Shown one piece after another: positions 44,916 to 57,217 of a DNA stretch of 64,000 bases. Positions within the stretch are counted from its first letter, which is position 1; each line of letters starts with the position of its first letter. This DNA is from Dipteronia dyeriana (lineage: Eukaryota; Streptophyta; Magnoliopsida; Sapindales; Sapindaceae): the NCBI GenBank assembly GCA_032871835.1, contig CM065300.1, forward strand, positions 68,955,192-69,019,191. Reading direction: 5' to 3'. Below the pieces are notes generated by a model. That model was not told the origin of the DNA. It worked only from the letters and a program-made list of their open reading frames with translations, and made no database searches. The position numbers and the translations under genes are program-made.

Positions 44916-46767
44916 CACATGATCTTAGGTCTCGACTTGAACCTTTATACCTCTGAGGATGCTATCTCGAATCTGCTATGGGAACTCTACCAAATAGCCA
45001 CCCCTCACTAGTGCTTCGATCTAGTTACACAGAGTAAAGAAATCTGAGGTGTTGTGCCCCACATCCTTATGGAAGTCACAGTACTTGTATAAGTTCCTTG
45101 TGTCAATTGGTGCCTTCATGGTAGTAGGCTTTCTAAGTAGGCCTTTATCTCTGTTAGCAAGGAAGATTGTATCATGGGAAACATTTAAGGGGGTGTAGTG
45201 GCTTTAACCCCTATCATTCTCAGTTACGAGGGCTACCACTCTTGAAGGAGGAAGAGTAGCCCGAGGTAGAATCAACCTCGTTGGGTATTGCTCTCACTAA
45301 GGTTTGAGAGGTGGAAGGCTATAAGTAGACCGATTAGGTGGCCTATTCCATGCTTTCTGGATTGGTGCAAGTTTAGGCACCTCTTCATTTTGGTGATTTG
45401 TAGTCCTTTTGTCATCGTTCTCAATCTTGACCCTAAGCTGCTCATCGAGGTCGACTTGCTCTAAAGCCCTATCATAGGCTTTCTGATAAGTCTCAGGTGG
45501 GTGCTTTGCAAGAGACCAGTAGAATTTCCCAGCCCATCGATTCCTACGGAAATCGGCTAGGGTCTCTTTCTCGGTGAAAATCCTCATCTTGAACATCTCC
45601 ATGTGGAACCTTTCCACATAAGATTTGAGTGTTTAACCCCGCTCTTCAATCATATATTGCAAGTGTATTTGATCCTTTTATGGTGGCTTGACTCCATGAA
45701 ACTGTGAGTAAAAATCACTGGATAGCTTAGTGAAGCTATCCATGCTACCTACAGGTAGCTTCCTGAACCATGTTTTGGCTTAATCCGTTAAAGTGGTAGG
45801 GAACATCCGACACATGATGACCTTAGTATTATTCTGGACCTCCATCTGTTGGACAAAGCTTTCCAAATGACTCAAAAGATCCTTATTGCCATAGATTTTA
45901 TCCGTTGGCATTTTTAATTTGGGTGAGAGCTCGGCTTTGCTGATCCTTCTAGTGAAAGGGGCATTTATCTCGCTCAGGAAATCCTTCTTAACCTCCTTGT
46001 GTTTACCCATCCTCAATTTCTAGATCTCCCTTTACATCTGTGTCAGCTGATCCCGTAGGCACTTGTATCAAGCGTTATTGAATTCGACCTTCAAATCCTC
46101 GATGTTAGAGCCTTCAATGGAGAAAGAGGTATCACCCATGTTACCTTCGGGGGCAAGAACCTTCCTACCCTTTTTCGGCTACCTCCTGCTTCTAGTATGG
46201 GTTCTCTTCCGGTATCTGCTGGTCTAACTGAGTGGCAAGGTCTCTCCTATGAGATGTCAGCAATTGATTTCAATTGTCTGGGTTGATAACAAACCACCTT
46301 GAGTGGTTCTCGAGGCATGGACCCTAACCGATCTCAAATTAAGGGTAGGGGGTCCAAACTATCATGGACCGGTACTAGTGATGGAGGTCTCAACCGGTCG
46401 AAGGCGGTGGTCCTAGCTCCCAGTTTATTGGGATCCTTGCATACGCTAGGTTCAACAAGTTGAGGGGTAATTCCCTCTACCACCAAACATCGGTAAATAC
46501 TTTCCACGAAAGCTGCAGCATGTTCTTCTAGCATGGCCTGACCTTTCACAAAACAACAAGAGCTTGTACTATACCAGCCGATGCTGGATCGGATTCTAGT
46601 GTTTTGAGTTCCTCCTCTTCCTATGAGCCTTCCAGGTGGAGGCTATAGATTGATGCCCAGACACTTCGGGCTGCCTTGGAAAGATAGAAGCCTTATGATC
46701 ATACAAAAACAATTAACACGTGACTTTATAAAAAGTGTGGAATCTTCCTATAGACAGTGTAAAAAAG
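44916..46767 (-). pseudogene. Gypsy (Tat-type) gag polyprotein on the minus strand
   Basis: Blocks in order: MLEEHAAAFVESIYRCLVVE and GARTTAFDRLRPPS (46549-46334), KKDFLSEINAPFTRRISKAE and LSHLESFVQQMEVQNN (46016-45780), VERFHMEMFKMRIFTEKETL and PPETYQKAYDRALEQVDLDE (45617-45297), and YCDFHKDVGHNTSD near 45100-45050. The last is the conserved gypsy spacer motif YC.FH...GH.T..C. It is closely related to the gag at 25652-27060. All of pol is missing beyond 44916. A decayed primer site lies between 46740 and 46763. Confidence 0.8.
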
Positions 46768-48556
46768 TGTTAACTAAAAATTCACTATAGATAAGGAATC
46801 TTAGTTAACACCCTCATGACCATGGCCACGGAGGATTGCAGTTGAAGTAGGTACCTTTGGTACCAGTTGCTCGTGTAAAAATGAGTGAGACTAATGAAAA
46901 AAATGATGGTGCATTAGATGATGTTCTTGATCGAATGAAGCAATGAGTACAACAAAATGATAACAGTTTAATGGTGTGAAACTCTTAATCTCTTTCTCTC
47001 TTGCTTAAGTAATTTAAAGGTGGCATACCTATATCTGTCGATAAGTGGACACAACTTCAACGGTGATGGCTAGCCTTGAATTAGATTGTAGAGTTCTGTG
47101 ATTGCTCTCTCATTTTCTCTATTTATACCCGAAGCTGCTAGGGTTTTTCTTGGTGTATAAGTCGAAGATTACCGGATTGATTGTTTCCCCCATTTAATGA
47201 GATTTTCTGTTTAATATGATTGACACTAGAAAATCGTTTGGCGAAGGATATCTTATAGGGAAACATATTTGTTTCCTTTTTTGACTCTGTCACTACAACT
47301 ATGTATACGTGGAGTTTGCTTACGTCTTGGAGAATAATTTGACTTCTTCTGTTAACGGTTTAGTATTTCAAAACATCGACTCGGTGATGTGGTAGAGTAT
47401 CTTGGAGTACATGTACACTGGCGAGGTATCCCGAGATACCATCCTGATGAAGTGGTGCTTGACTGATGGTGATGGCGAGGTATCTCGAGGTACCAGCCTG
47501 GTAGTGGGGTACCTTGGGGTATCATTCTAGTGATATAACGCTTTATTGGTTTCTCTGGTGAGGTACAATCTTGGTAGCCGGGTGTCTGATTGCTCTCGCT
47601 GAAGCTTTGCGATCTCCTAGGAGATTTACGGGGGTCTTCCCTCCTGATGGAAAAATAGGATAAATACCTTGACGGGTTAATAGGGCAACATCATGGTACT
47701 TAGGTACCAGTTTGTCTGGGAGTGTGCATGAGCTTCATCGTTCTACTTTGATAATATCGAGGTACCTAGGTTATGCTAGACCTAGCACTTCAAGAAAAAC
47801 CATTGTGTCTGGTACCTATCCGGTGTGTGGGAATGCTTTCTATCAGATGCTAATTGGGTAGAATATTTCCCTTAGGGCCCTTACTAAATTTTGCTATTAA
47901 CATTTTTAAATTCAAATGAATGGTGAATCTGTTGGCCTATCTTGTCTTATTATGGCGCTTTAAGGGTGAAGGAGTCAACTATGTAGCTTTGGAGGAGAAT
48001 CATGAATACGCATGCCGATGACGAGGTACCTATTTGGCGATGGTGGGGTACCTAGGGGTACCAGTCTAGTGGTGTGCCGCTCGACCAGTCATTCTGGAGC
48101 TTTCCTACTAACTTCCATCTTTCTTGATGGGTAAGACATATACTTTGAAGATGTTGTGAGATAGCACCGAGGTACTCAGGTACCAAGTGAATGTCCTGGT
48201 GCTAGTTAGGAAGTTTCATGGTTTCTGCTCAATCGGGTACCTATTACTTTCTGTAGATGCTGATATTTCCCATGTGGTAGTATCAAGGTACTCGGGTACC
48301 AGTCAAACATCCTTGTACCAAGATGCTGAGTAGGAAATACCACAACACGAGCTTGTCCTGGTACTGGTAGCCTTCTGGAATGTAAAAATCGATCCTATTC
48401 CAGACATTGACATCGAGGTTCTTAGGCCGCATAGGACCTGGTATCACAAGGTAGGTCATAGTAGATAGACCTTATCCAGTATCGGTAGGTGCATCCTACC
48501 AGGTAAAACAAGTGGAAAATTTTTCTTTGATCCCCTGTCAAAAATTTCTATTAACA
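46768..48556 (-). mobile_element. 5' LTR of the minus-strand Tat-type gypsy element
   Basis: The plus strand begins TGTTAACTAAAAATTC and ends TTTCTATTAACA, so TGTTAA/TTAACA termini are intact. A minus-strand TATA box is the reverse of 'ctatttatacccg' near 47119-47131. The LTR is 1789 bp, longer than its relatives at 24556 (997) and 5601 (1201), mainly because of a region full of GGTACC and 'aggta(t/c)c' repeats from 47390 to 48310. Confidence 0.8.
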
Positions 48557-49447
48557 CCAAAATTAATGGGATGAGGGCATAGCGATCCCCAAACCGAATA
48601 AAACAATAGTAATCAAAACTTGTACAAACACATGCAAGCCACTAACACCCTTAAACCAAGTTGGGATATATACGGTAGTTAATCCTGTAACCCACAAGCA
48701 TTCTTTCACACAACACTTGGGCTCGCACATCGTTCAAAATAATCAATCAACTCAAAACATCAATCAATATAAAAATCTATCATCCATAAAAAAACCAACC
48801 ACAATTACTCAAAATAAAGCAAATAAAAGCAAAAGCAAGTTAATAGTACCGAATTAAACTAGACGACCTAACAAATATTAATGTAAATAGTTCCACTAGT
48901 TAAAAAGGAAAAATAAGGCAAGTAAGGCAAGTCTCAGTCATCAACGTCCGACTCTTCTCTGTTAGCAACAATAGGTTGCTTCTCTCTTGGTTCTCTTTCA
49001 ACTCTTGCTTTCTCCTCTACCTTCCTCCTAGATAACTTCAAGGCTGCCTAAAGCTCAGTTGCCTTGTCGATAATGGTTGGACTTAAAGTGTAAGGTATCG
49101 AGCCAGCTCATCTCTTCTACCTTATATATGGGATGACATTAAGTTCCTTCTGTAACTCAGTTAGGTTCATCACAACATCTTCAATGCTCTCACTATTCTC
49201 TTGGATCATTTTCTTGTTTTCTAAAATCTCCTTCCTATTCTCGATACTATTGGTAATGAGTTTGAAAAACTTGCCATTCGTCTGCTACTTCATGTCATTC
49301 ATTTCTGTAAGAATCCGCTCCATGGGTAACATATATACTCTCATCATCTTCAGCATGGTAGCTCTCCTTCTCGTCCATATCCATCTCATCATGATCAACT
49401 CGTATCTGCCTACATCTTTCAAACCTTGTTTTCCTTCTTCCATGAAT
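48557..49447 (-). pseudogene. Minus-strand coiled-coil coding remnant and 3' spacer
   Basis: The minus strand from ~49440 to 48930 reads, with stops, FMEEGKQGLKDVGRYELI, an acidic segment, FFKLITNSIENRKEILENKK, MIQENSESIEDVVMNLTELQ and RRKVEEKARVERERREKQP. It is a charged coiled coil of the type ending plant transposon-protein or gag-like ORFs; no enzymatic motif is seen. From 48557 to 48930 the sequence is AT-rich without coding. The family is uncertain. Confidence 0.4.
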
Positions 49448-49567
49448 GTGACTTCTAATGCACAACTTGAAGAATCACTCTCCAAATGTGATTACCAGTG
49501 CACAACTTGAAGAATCACTCTCTAAATGAGTCTTCCAATGCTCAATCCAAAGAAGCACTCTAAGGAA
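49448..49567. repeat. Tandem repeat, 40-bp unit, three copies
   Basis: Units start at 49448, 49488 and 49528 and share 'caacttgaagaatcactct'. The first two are nearly identical and the third is diverged. The array sits at the inner edge of the reverse LTR-like segment that follows. Confidence 0.9.
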
Positions 49568-51256
49568 TGAAAATTCCTACATTTTCGCAAGGCCATCTAT
49601 GTGATCTTGAATGCAAAACCCAAACAAGCATGCAACACATAATATAATGATCAACATATCCTATAGGAACTAGACTTATGTATGGAAGATCATAAATCAA
49701 ATATGTCAAGAAAATGTGAAAATAAAAAAACATATTTCACTTTTAGATTTATTCATGTCACTAAACCTTGAATCAATAATATATATTTAAGCACATATTC
49801 TTTTTTCACTAAGTATACAATAGAAACACAACAAGCTCTAAATATGCAATAAAATTATGCTAATCACGAAAATATGCAATGAATCAAACCTAGCACAAAT
49901 AGAGACTATTTTTATTTTAAATCAATCAATCAAAGCTCAAAATAGTCCTAGATAAAAAGCTCGCACAGTAAAAAAATACAAACCTGTGAAAACATAGGCT
50001 ATTGTAAAAACCTAACTCAACATGCAAGATTCAATAAATCTCAATCTAGCTTTAATAGAGTCCAAAACTCTAATCAAACTACACACAATATACATACACA
50101 TATAGAAGAAGAAAACCCATGGTAATTGATGATTTGAAGCTCAAAAAACAAAAGATAAATCAGTACATCAAGTGAAAACTGTGCAGTCCCATTTTTATTT
50201 GTAAAGCAACTAGAAAACTCAATAAAATAACTCTAAACTCTTGTAGAAAATATAGAGGACTGGAAGGCAATAAATCTCCAACTTGAATCACTCTAATTGG
50301 ACTTCAAATGAAAAAGATATGGTGTTTGGAATATAGAAAAGTTGGAGAGAAAATTTATGCACAAGTTTTTCAAAATTTTCTTCTTGGAAAAGAATGTGAG
50401 GGAAAGGAGATATACAAAGGGAAAAATAAAGAGAGAAACCAACACCAACAAGAGGGGGACACCTCTTCATCTTGTGGAGGCGCGTGGCCTTCCACTGGGG
50501 CTGAAGACCTACTTTCCCGTGGAGCTCCACGTGCCTTTATGGGAAAGGGGTGTTGTCCCCTTCCTTCTCCCTTTGAGTCTACTTCAGTTCCTTGTCCATA
50601 TCTGCGGTCTCTGAACTCTAACTTCAAATTCTTTCTTGGATTAAAAATTGGAACTCTCCCGTGAACAAAAGACATCAAGAAAGCTTTTCAAAAAATTTAG
50701 AATTCAATTTGAAAATTAAAGATGAAAATCATGCACAATAAAATCATGAAAAGTTTCTTAACCTCCTGATTTGAACTTGAAAATTAATGAATGAGTAACC
50801 AAAATATATGGAACTCAATCCAAAATATTATAAGCACAAATTCAAGTTCAATATCATATGAATATAATAAAATGAACATAAGAACACACAAGTGTTCAAT
50901 TTTCTAGATATAACCCTAGAACATGCAATTTACTGAATTGACAACCTTTTTAATCTAATGCATGTGCTTACATGAATAAGTGTGTGCATGTGTTATACCA
51001 AATTTTACACTATGATATAGGGACAAATATTTATGATATGTGTGTGTGTGGCTAGGCCTTGCAAGAGGAAAGAGGTCTGGATATACCTATTGCTATGCAA
51101 TTAAGCTTTATTCCTCTTTTAGCCACCATTTTACCTGAATTGTTGTCCAATCTTCCCTAAAGCTTGATGATCCATAAATCCTAGACAACGAATCAATACA
51201 AAGCAAATATTATTTTGATATAGAATTATTCCAACACCAAACTCAAAAACCTAACA
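49568..51256 (-). mobile_element. LTR-like segment, TGTTAGGTT family, minus orientation
   Basis: On the minus strand it starts TGTTAGGTTTTTGAGT at 51256 and follows the plus copy at 60290 onward: 'ctttcctcttgcaaggccta', the 'gtggaggcgcgtggccttcc' block (50474-50530, against 61000-61050), the '...tttctctccaactttt' block and 'cattatattatgtgttgcatgc'. Similarity fades near 49568. The flank at 51257 is not a PPT, so the 51256 end is the element's outer 5' end. The overlapping frames at 50288-50678 lie in the GC-richer LTR core and have no recognisable domain. Confidence 0.55.
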
Positions 51257-53238
51257 ATTTGTTATTTTTGTTTAGATTTAAGAGTGTGGAATGTATTGTG
51301 CTTAGATCTTAGGATTTGTTTTGTTTTGTTTTGTTTTGTTTGTTAGTTTTTTGTGAATTATTTTGTTGTCCTTATTCCCGAACTCTAGCTTGCATTGTCA
51401 ATTTTTTTAGTGGAGATGGTTCCATGGAGCAACATTGAGGACAATATGGGTTTAGGTTTAGGGGTGTGGACAACTTCATTGTGTTTAGTGTTGCTTTTTG
51501 TAGTTTTGGTTTTTTTTAAATCTCTACAAAATTTGGTCAAAATTGAAAATTTTGGAATTGAAGTACATTTTGGTCGAGATAATATCTTTGATTTCTGGTC
51601 AAGACATATCATGTATGCTTTTCTCTCTATGTTTTGACTACCATTCATGCTATCTACAATATTTGCATCACTATAAATATGTGTGTACAGTGCCAATCAT
51701 GTGATGTTAAGGTGGATGAGATCTCTTTGTTTGTTTTGCTTATGAGAATAGTGGAGACTACCCTTGTGAGATATTTTATGCCTATTAATGTTTTATTTGA
51801 AAAGGGTTATGTCATTTCTACTCTTAAACACTTATCTTATTCTTCAAATGTTCAGATTGATCTCTATAGAATTCAGCATTGGATATTAAAGAACAAACAT
51901 TTTACGATATCACATGTTTGCTTGCTTTACTTTTTTGTTAGTTGATCCTTAAGAAGTGATGCTAGACAATGTGTGCTTGAACTAAAAAATGACCTAAGCA
52001 CTAATTCTTACCCTATGTGTGTGCTCCAGTAGCCCATTAGAAAGCAAACACATAGCTTTTTCATTACCCATATTTCCAAAGAATCAAGCTTATATAATGA
52101 AACCGTACCTAATGAGCTTGGACCATATGGAGATATAGATGGTAGATTATTGGTGTTTTGTGATTACTACTATTGTTAGTTGGCAAGAAATCAATGAGTT
52201 TCTTTGTTTTAAAATGTAAATGTAGTTGCATGTGCTAAGGCTTGAATGTAAACATCAAAATTTATATGTGCATAGTCATTCAAAAGAAAGAAAGAAAAGA
52301 AAAAAAATGAATATCTACTCAAAAGAAAAAAAAAGTGTACAAAAGAGAAAACAAAAGAGAAGCCTAGATGCATACTTGTAATTGATTGACTTGAGGATGT
52401 AGAGATTGCATTATAGATGGTCAGCAATCCTATGATACAATCTATTGGTGGGATGTTGATATTGCATTGTGTATGGTTATCAATCCAATGATATGGTCTT
52501 AGGTATTTCGCTTTCCATTTTTCCATTCTTTATTAGCCTACACCCATTGCCCCATTACAATCTAAAAAGACCTAGCGGATCTCTTGGTAATGCTTGCTTA
52601 GTTGTAAAGTTGCATGTGCTCTATCTATGTTCTTAATGTTTAATTCGTTCATGAGATTCTTTGCACTAATATGAGCATTCTTTCTAATTTTATGAATATG
52701 TGAATATATGTTAATTCCATAAACCAAAACTCCAATGCGCATAAGTTGATGAGTGTTATCACTTAGGTTCTTAGTGAAAAAAAAAGAGTAATCTGATGAG
52801 GATTGGTAATTCAGGCAAAGTCGATCTTGGGCATTCGAGCTTAGTTGTTGAGTAAACCAAAAACATCCTAAGTGTTGGCATACATGCATTGCGTGTGTAT
52901 TGATTTATAAGACATATTTTTAATCTTAATATCGAGTTATTTGCATGCATGTAGATTTTCTTGGCATGTTTAAGGTGGCATCTCAATGTTTTGCTTTGTA
53001 GAGTTGTGTTTGTGGGTACCGTAATGGTAAACCCTCAGGAGACTATAACTCCTCCTACTAGGGACACTTAGAGGTTTCAAAGGCTTATGGCACATGCTGA
53101 GTGACATCATTTCTCTCACGAAAGTGGACTAATTAGTTTTTACTTGTTTATTGCTTTTATGTGTCTTAGATTTCATATTTGTTGTTTTTCGTTTTTAGTT
53201 TTGCTCGAGGACAAGCACTGGTTATGTTTGGGGGTATC
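51257..53238 (+). mobile_element. 3' internal non-coding region of an Athila-like element
   Basis: It contains the Athila 3' landmarks 'gcaacattgaggacaatatg' with 'gtttaggtttaggggtgtg' (51431-51470), and 'gttttgctcgaggacaagca' with PPT 'gtttgggggtat' (53199-53237). A (TTTTG)n run lies at 51315-51342. The middle shows similarity to 20900-22200. Frames up to ~105 codons are present on both strands but match nothing I recognise. Confidence 0.5.
51315..51342. repeat. (TTTTG)n microsatellite
   Basis: Five consecutive ttttg units. Confidence 0.9.
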
Positions 53239-55222
53239 TGATCGGTACATTTATGTACCTTTTTTAGGCTCTTTATTCCTAGCTTTTGTTCTCGCTTTTG
53301 ATTGTTTTTGTGTATATTATATGTGTTTGATCCTCGTGAAGGGTCATGTCCCTAAAGTTAGTTGTTTGAGCTTAAAGTGAAGATTTTAAGGCAAAGAAGA
53401 GGAAAAATAGTTGAGTTTGAGAATTAGAAGCAATCTGTGTGTTCTACCTCATATATCCAAGTCACAGATGTTCCCCAGAAGGAACTACCACTTCAAACTG
53501 TGACATCAACCAGAAGATCAAAGTCACAGATAGTCCCCAGATAAGACTGCTAGATCAAGTTATGAGTTTAAAGTTACAGAACCAAGTGGTAGAAATAGTC
53601 TAGAATATACTGCCATGTCAACCTACAACCAAAACCAGTAGAAAAGAACTGTTACTTCAATCTATGAGTTCCATCAAGTAGAATTAACTTAAAGAAACAC
53701 TCTAGAGGAAAAGCCAGTTCAATCTAGTAGAAACAAGGCGGCTACCAGACATTGCGAGTTCAATCTACTAGTTCCAACTAGTAGATTTGTGTTGTCATGA
53801 CCTTATCCACTTGCAAATCATGTGATTTTAGGGATAAACTTGACTTTTCACACCCAATTGGTGCTCTAACCTTCAAACACTATAAATGCACCACCTTGTT
53901 GGTCTTTAAACATCTTTAAACATCTCTAAAATATCCAATCTTGGATAGAAACCAACACATTCTTTAGTTCTTCAACACCAAATTAAGAGAGAAACGACCT
54001 TCACAGACTTTCATGGAGATTCTCCTCCATGGATACCTTACTACCACCATCTCTAAACTTCCACAATCCATCTTTAAAGTAGATCCAAGGAGAAAGGAGA
54101 GCAAAACAAAATAGAGATTGTGGTTATATTAAAACTCTTCTCTTTGTTTTATTTTCTATTTCTTTGATGTGTAATCCCCATTAGGAAATATTTGTAAACC
54201 AACCCTTGAGGTTGATATATATAGTTTTTCTTAGATTCAACTTGTATATTGACTTAATTCTTTGAGCTTATTGTTATATCTCTCTTTTCTTGACATGTAT
54301 GTTGGTGAATGAGTAGAGATTTAAATGTTTACAAAAGTGAGACTTTAGATTAAAAAAATGATGTTGTGTAACTTAGTATAAACAAATGATGTAGTGTAAA
54401 AGTAGAGTCTCACTCTTGTTTGCATGTTGGTTATGAAAGGGAATAGATATGTATGGATTGATTTGAGTGAAAGAGCACATCCATGTTTCGGTTGATTAAC
54501 TGTGAATGGATCTTGATTGTTAACTCTTGAATAGAGGGAACTTGATTTTTGCATGCCTATGTTATATTAGGTTGTTTGACATATTGTTCATGTGCTTAAT
54601 AGGTCTAGACCTAGAAACAATTGCTCAATCCATGCCTTTGGTTGAGTGATGAGATCTGATTTCGGTATTCGTTAATCAACAAATGATTCGTAACAATAGA
54701 TGATTAGGTTTTGAAATTCCTTAATCGAGAGAACTAGCCAATATTTATAATCAACATGACTAACTTATTTGTTTTGTGAACTTATGTACCTATTGTAACC
54801 ACTATCTTGCATCTCCCCAAGCCATATTTATTTTCATAGCTAAGGTGTTTTGCCTCTAGGAGTAGATTAATTTATATTGCTTTGTAGTGTAATTGATTTC
54901 CATGTAGTTAGATTTAGAAAGGCAAGCACCCGGTTACATTTCTATCCTTAGTGTATTTTAATTTAATTTAGTTCATTCACACGTCACACACCATCCACAT
55001 TATGCATACAATTCACACACACCATTCTTACCACTTCCTTGTTCTAATTACATCGCTTTCAATAACACTTTAGCTAGAGAAAGTTAGACGGATTCCACCT
55101 CTCTGTGGATGATACCCTCACTTGCCGCTTTACTTGTTTTCAAACATTAGAGCACATTGCTAGGAACTTTGTAAATATCTTTTTGAATCGCAATTTCGTA
55201 ACTTCAGAAAAAGCGAGTATCA
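53239..55222 (+). mobile_element. 3' LTR of an Athila-like element
   Basis: It begins TGATCGGTACATTTATG after the PPT and ends AAAAGCGAGTATCA (1984 bp). It is the best preserved LTR of this group and the inverted relative of 9149-10915, sharing 'cttgacttttcacacccaat', 'cactataaatgcaccacctt' (TATA near 53881-53890), 'aaccaacacattctttagtt' and 'ctcctccatggatacctta'. The segment 53440-53770 is a patchwork of recurring 'aactcacaga/agttcc' type words. Confidence 0.7.
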
Positions 55223-55784
55223 ATAATCGGTTTGACCTTTTATGGAAAATCTTAAGATGAATAGATGTTGTTATGGTTTGCATGTTGATTATCAAATTAC
55301 TACTCTACATATGCTTGAATCACAATTCACACACACACATAAACTTCTCTTTATAAGTATTTTGATATTCTAGCAATTTAAGAATAATTATGAGATAGAT
55401 TGAAAATCTTAGTTTATCTCTCATAATTTTAGGAGCTTATTTTGTTGAATTTCTTTTAAAATTGCTTGAATGTGTGATTATATGAATATCATTGTGAACA
55501 ATATTCTATCTTGATCTTTGATTGAGCATTAATCAAGAAGAGCATAGTATGTTAGGCTTTGTTCTCTTATAAGATGTGTTCACATGATTTAATTGGTTTA
55601 TTTGTTGGCATAATGATTACTGAAAACTTTGAATCTTGCATTGCATGGTACATAACTTATATTCTCTTGATATGCTTTAAGGTACATGGTTTACTTATAT
55701 GACTTTGTATATTTGATTACTAACTCACTTTGTTTTTCTTTTCCACTCATGTGTTTTTTTTGTGTTAGTGTTCATCACAAAGCT
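55223..55784 (+). other. 5' leader upstream of the transposon-protein ORF
   Basis: AT-rich, non-coding sequence between the Athila-like LTR end and the ATG at 55785. It contains (CA)n 'cacacacacaca' near 55330. No LTR end or PBS is seen, so the origin of this leader is open. Confidence 0.4.
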
Positions 55785-56344
55785 ATGGGAAGAAACAAAG
55801 TTTCCGGTCTTGTTCATGTAGGGAATACAAAAACTCGTTTCTTGGCGAACAAGTCTTCACGCGACCTTCGTTGTTTAGACTCCCTCGGCTGCCTCCCAAG
55901 GGCATGAGCACCCTTGGCCCCTTTCCATGGGCGTGCACATGCCACAACCCCATAAAGGGCTGCCATGCACAGCCCATGGCTTCCATAGGTCTGCCGTACG
56001 CAGCCCATGCCACCACAAATGTGTCTGTGTGCTCTTCGCTCGCACATTTGTTGCTACGGCTCGTACGGTCCCAAACTTGTTCCGGTTGGTCCCAATTCTT
56101 CAAACCTTCGAGTCTTCGATACTTGAATGTATTACAGAAGAATTTTAAATAAAAACATACTGCAGTTTTATTTTATTACAATATAGTGCAGTTTTTTTTA
56201 TTACAATAACAAAATAAAAAAAACTTAGCAACTACTAAGAAGAAAATTATGGCGATGATAGACCACCCTTCTTGTTACAATCACAAAACAAAAATACATT
56301 GAAATTCTAGGACCAAAATTGAACAATAACAATCCACATATAAA

Positions 56345-56346
<2 letters not shown>

Positions 56347-56388
<42 letters not shown>
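56347..56388. repeat. (AT)n microsatellite in the copia leader
   Basis: About 21 AT units; the counterpart in the other leader is at 42757-42781. Confidence 0.95.
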
Positions 56389-56390
<2 letters not shown>

Positions 56391-56513
56391 ATACATTCCA
56401 TTGTAAATATATATGTGAATGCCTAGAGTGTCATCTCTTTATAAAATATGCATATATACAATAAAAAAAAAAGATTCACGTTCACATACATGAATTAATC
56501 AAGGGTACAACCA

Positions 56514-56526
56514 GTCTCCAATACCA
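56514..56526 (-). other. Primer-binding site, degraded
   Basis: The minus strand reads TGGTATTGGAGAC, two bases inside the LTR end; compare the intact TGGTATCAGAGC at 42616. Confidence 0.75.
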
Positions 56527-57112
56527 ATTGTAGGGAAAATCGCGCAACGGAAGCGTGAAAATTAGTATTAGAAATTAGGGTTTCGATATAAATAAATTTT
56601 TTTCCTTTATTACAAGAACCTTAACCCTAGAGTAATTGATGTTTATAAAAAGTGTCGTACCTTTTTCTCGTGACGATTGAACTAGCGCCAAATTGAATCC
56701 ATAAATCGTCCAATCCAATCATGAACGTGAATCACCTAGGAGTGTGGGCTCCCTTTTTTTAAATTGTATACCTGAGGATGGAAACAAACAAAATCATTTT
56801 CTTTCTTAGTCACAATAATCCTGCAAGAAGAAAACAAAGAACGGTAGGTCACTTGTGAATTATCAATCAATTTGATTGAAACTCACGTGAACCTTGATTC
56901 GATGTTGTACATAAAATCTTTTAATGTAAAGGCTACTAGTGTATTACCGAAAACTAAACGTTCTTTCTTTCTTTTCTTCTTTGCCGAATCTCACACTATT
57001 TCTTAGAGTTGATCGAATTTTGTTCTAGAGCAAAAACAAATTTTCTCTCAAAATTCTTTGGTAGCCAAATTTTCTTTAAAAAATTCTCACTCTTGGCCGA
57101 AATTATGTAAGC

Positions 57113-57113
57113 C

Positions 57114-57209
<96 letters not shown>

Positions 57210-57217
57210 GTATATAT
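57113..57217. repeat. (TA)n(TG)n compound microsatellite in the copia LTR
   Basis: A TA tract passes into about 28 TG units and returns to TA. It is expanded at the LTR position that carries (AT)n in other copies. Confidence 0.95.

Noticed and set aside
50288..50678. Overlapping 80-118-codon frames on both strands
   Set aside because: They coincide with the GC-richer LTR core, overlap each other, lack known motifs and are not preserved as frames in the 61000 copy.
51401..51637. 80-codon hydrophobic plus frame that could be a small membrane protein
   Set aside because: It falls on the Athila 3' landmark 'gaggacaatatggg' and matches the usual non-coding spacer; there is no start context or homologue I recognise.
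52209..52889. Two 105-codon minus frames
   Set aside because: They lie in the non-coding 3' region of an Athila-like element, have no domain, and show composition-driven Phe/Ser runs.
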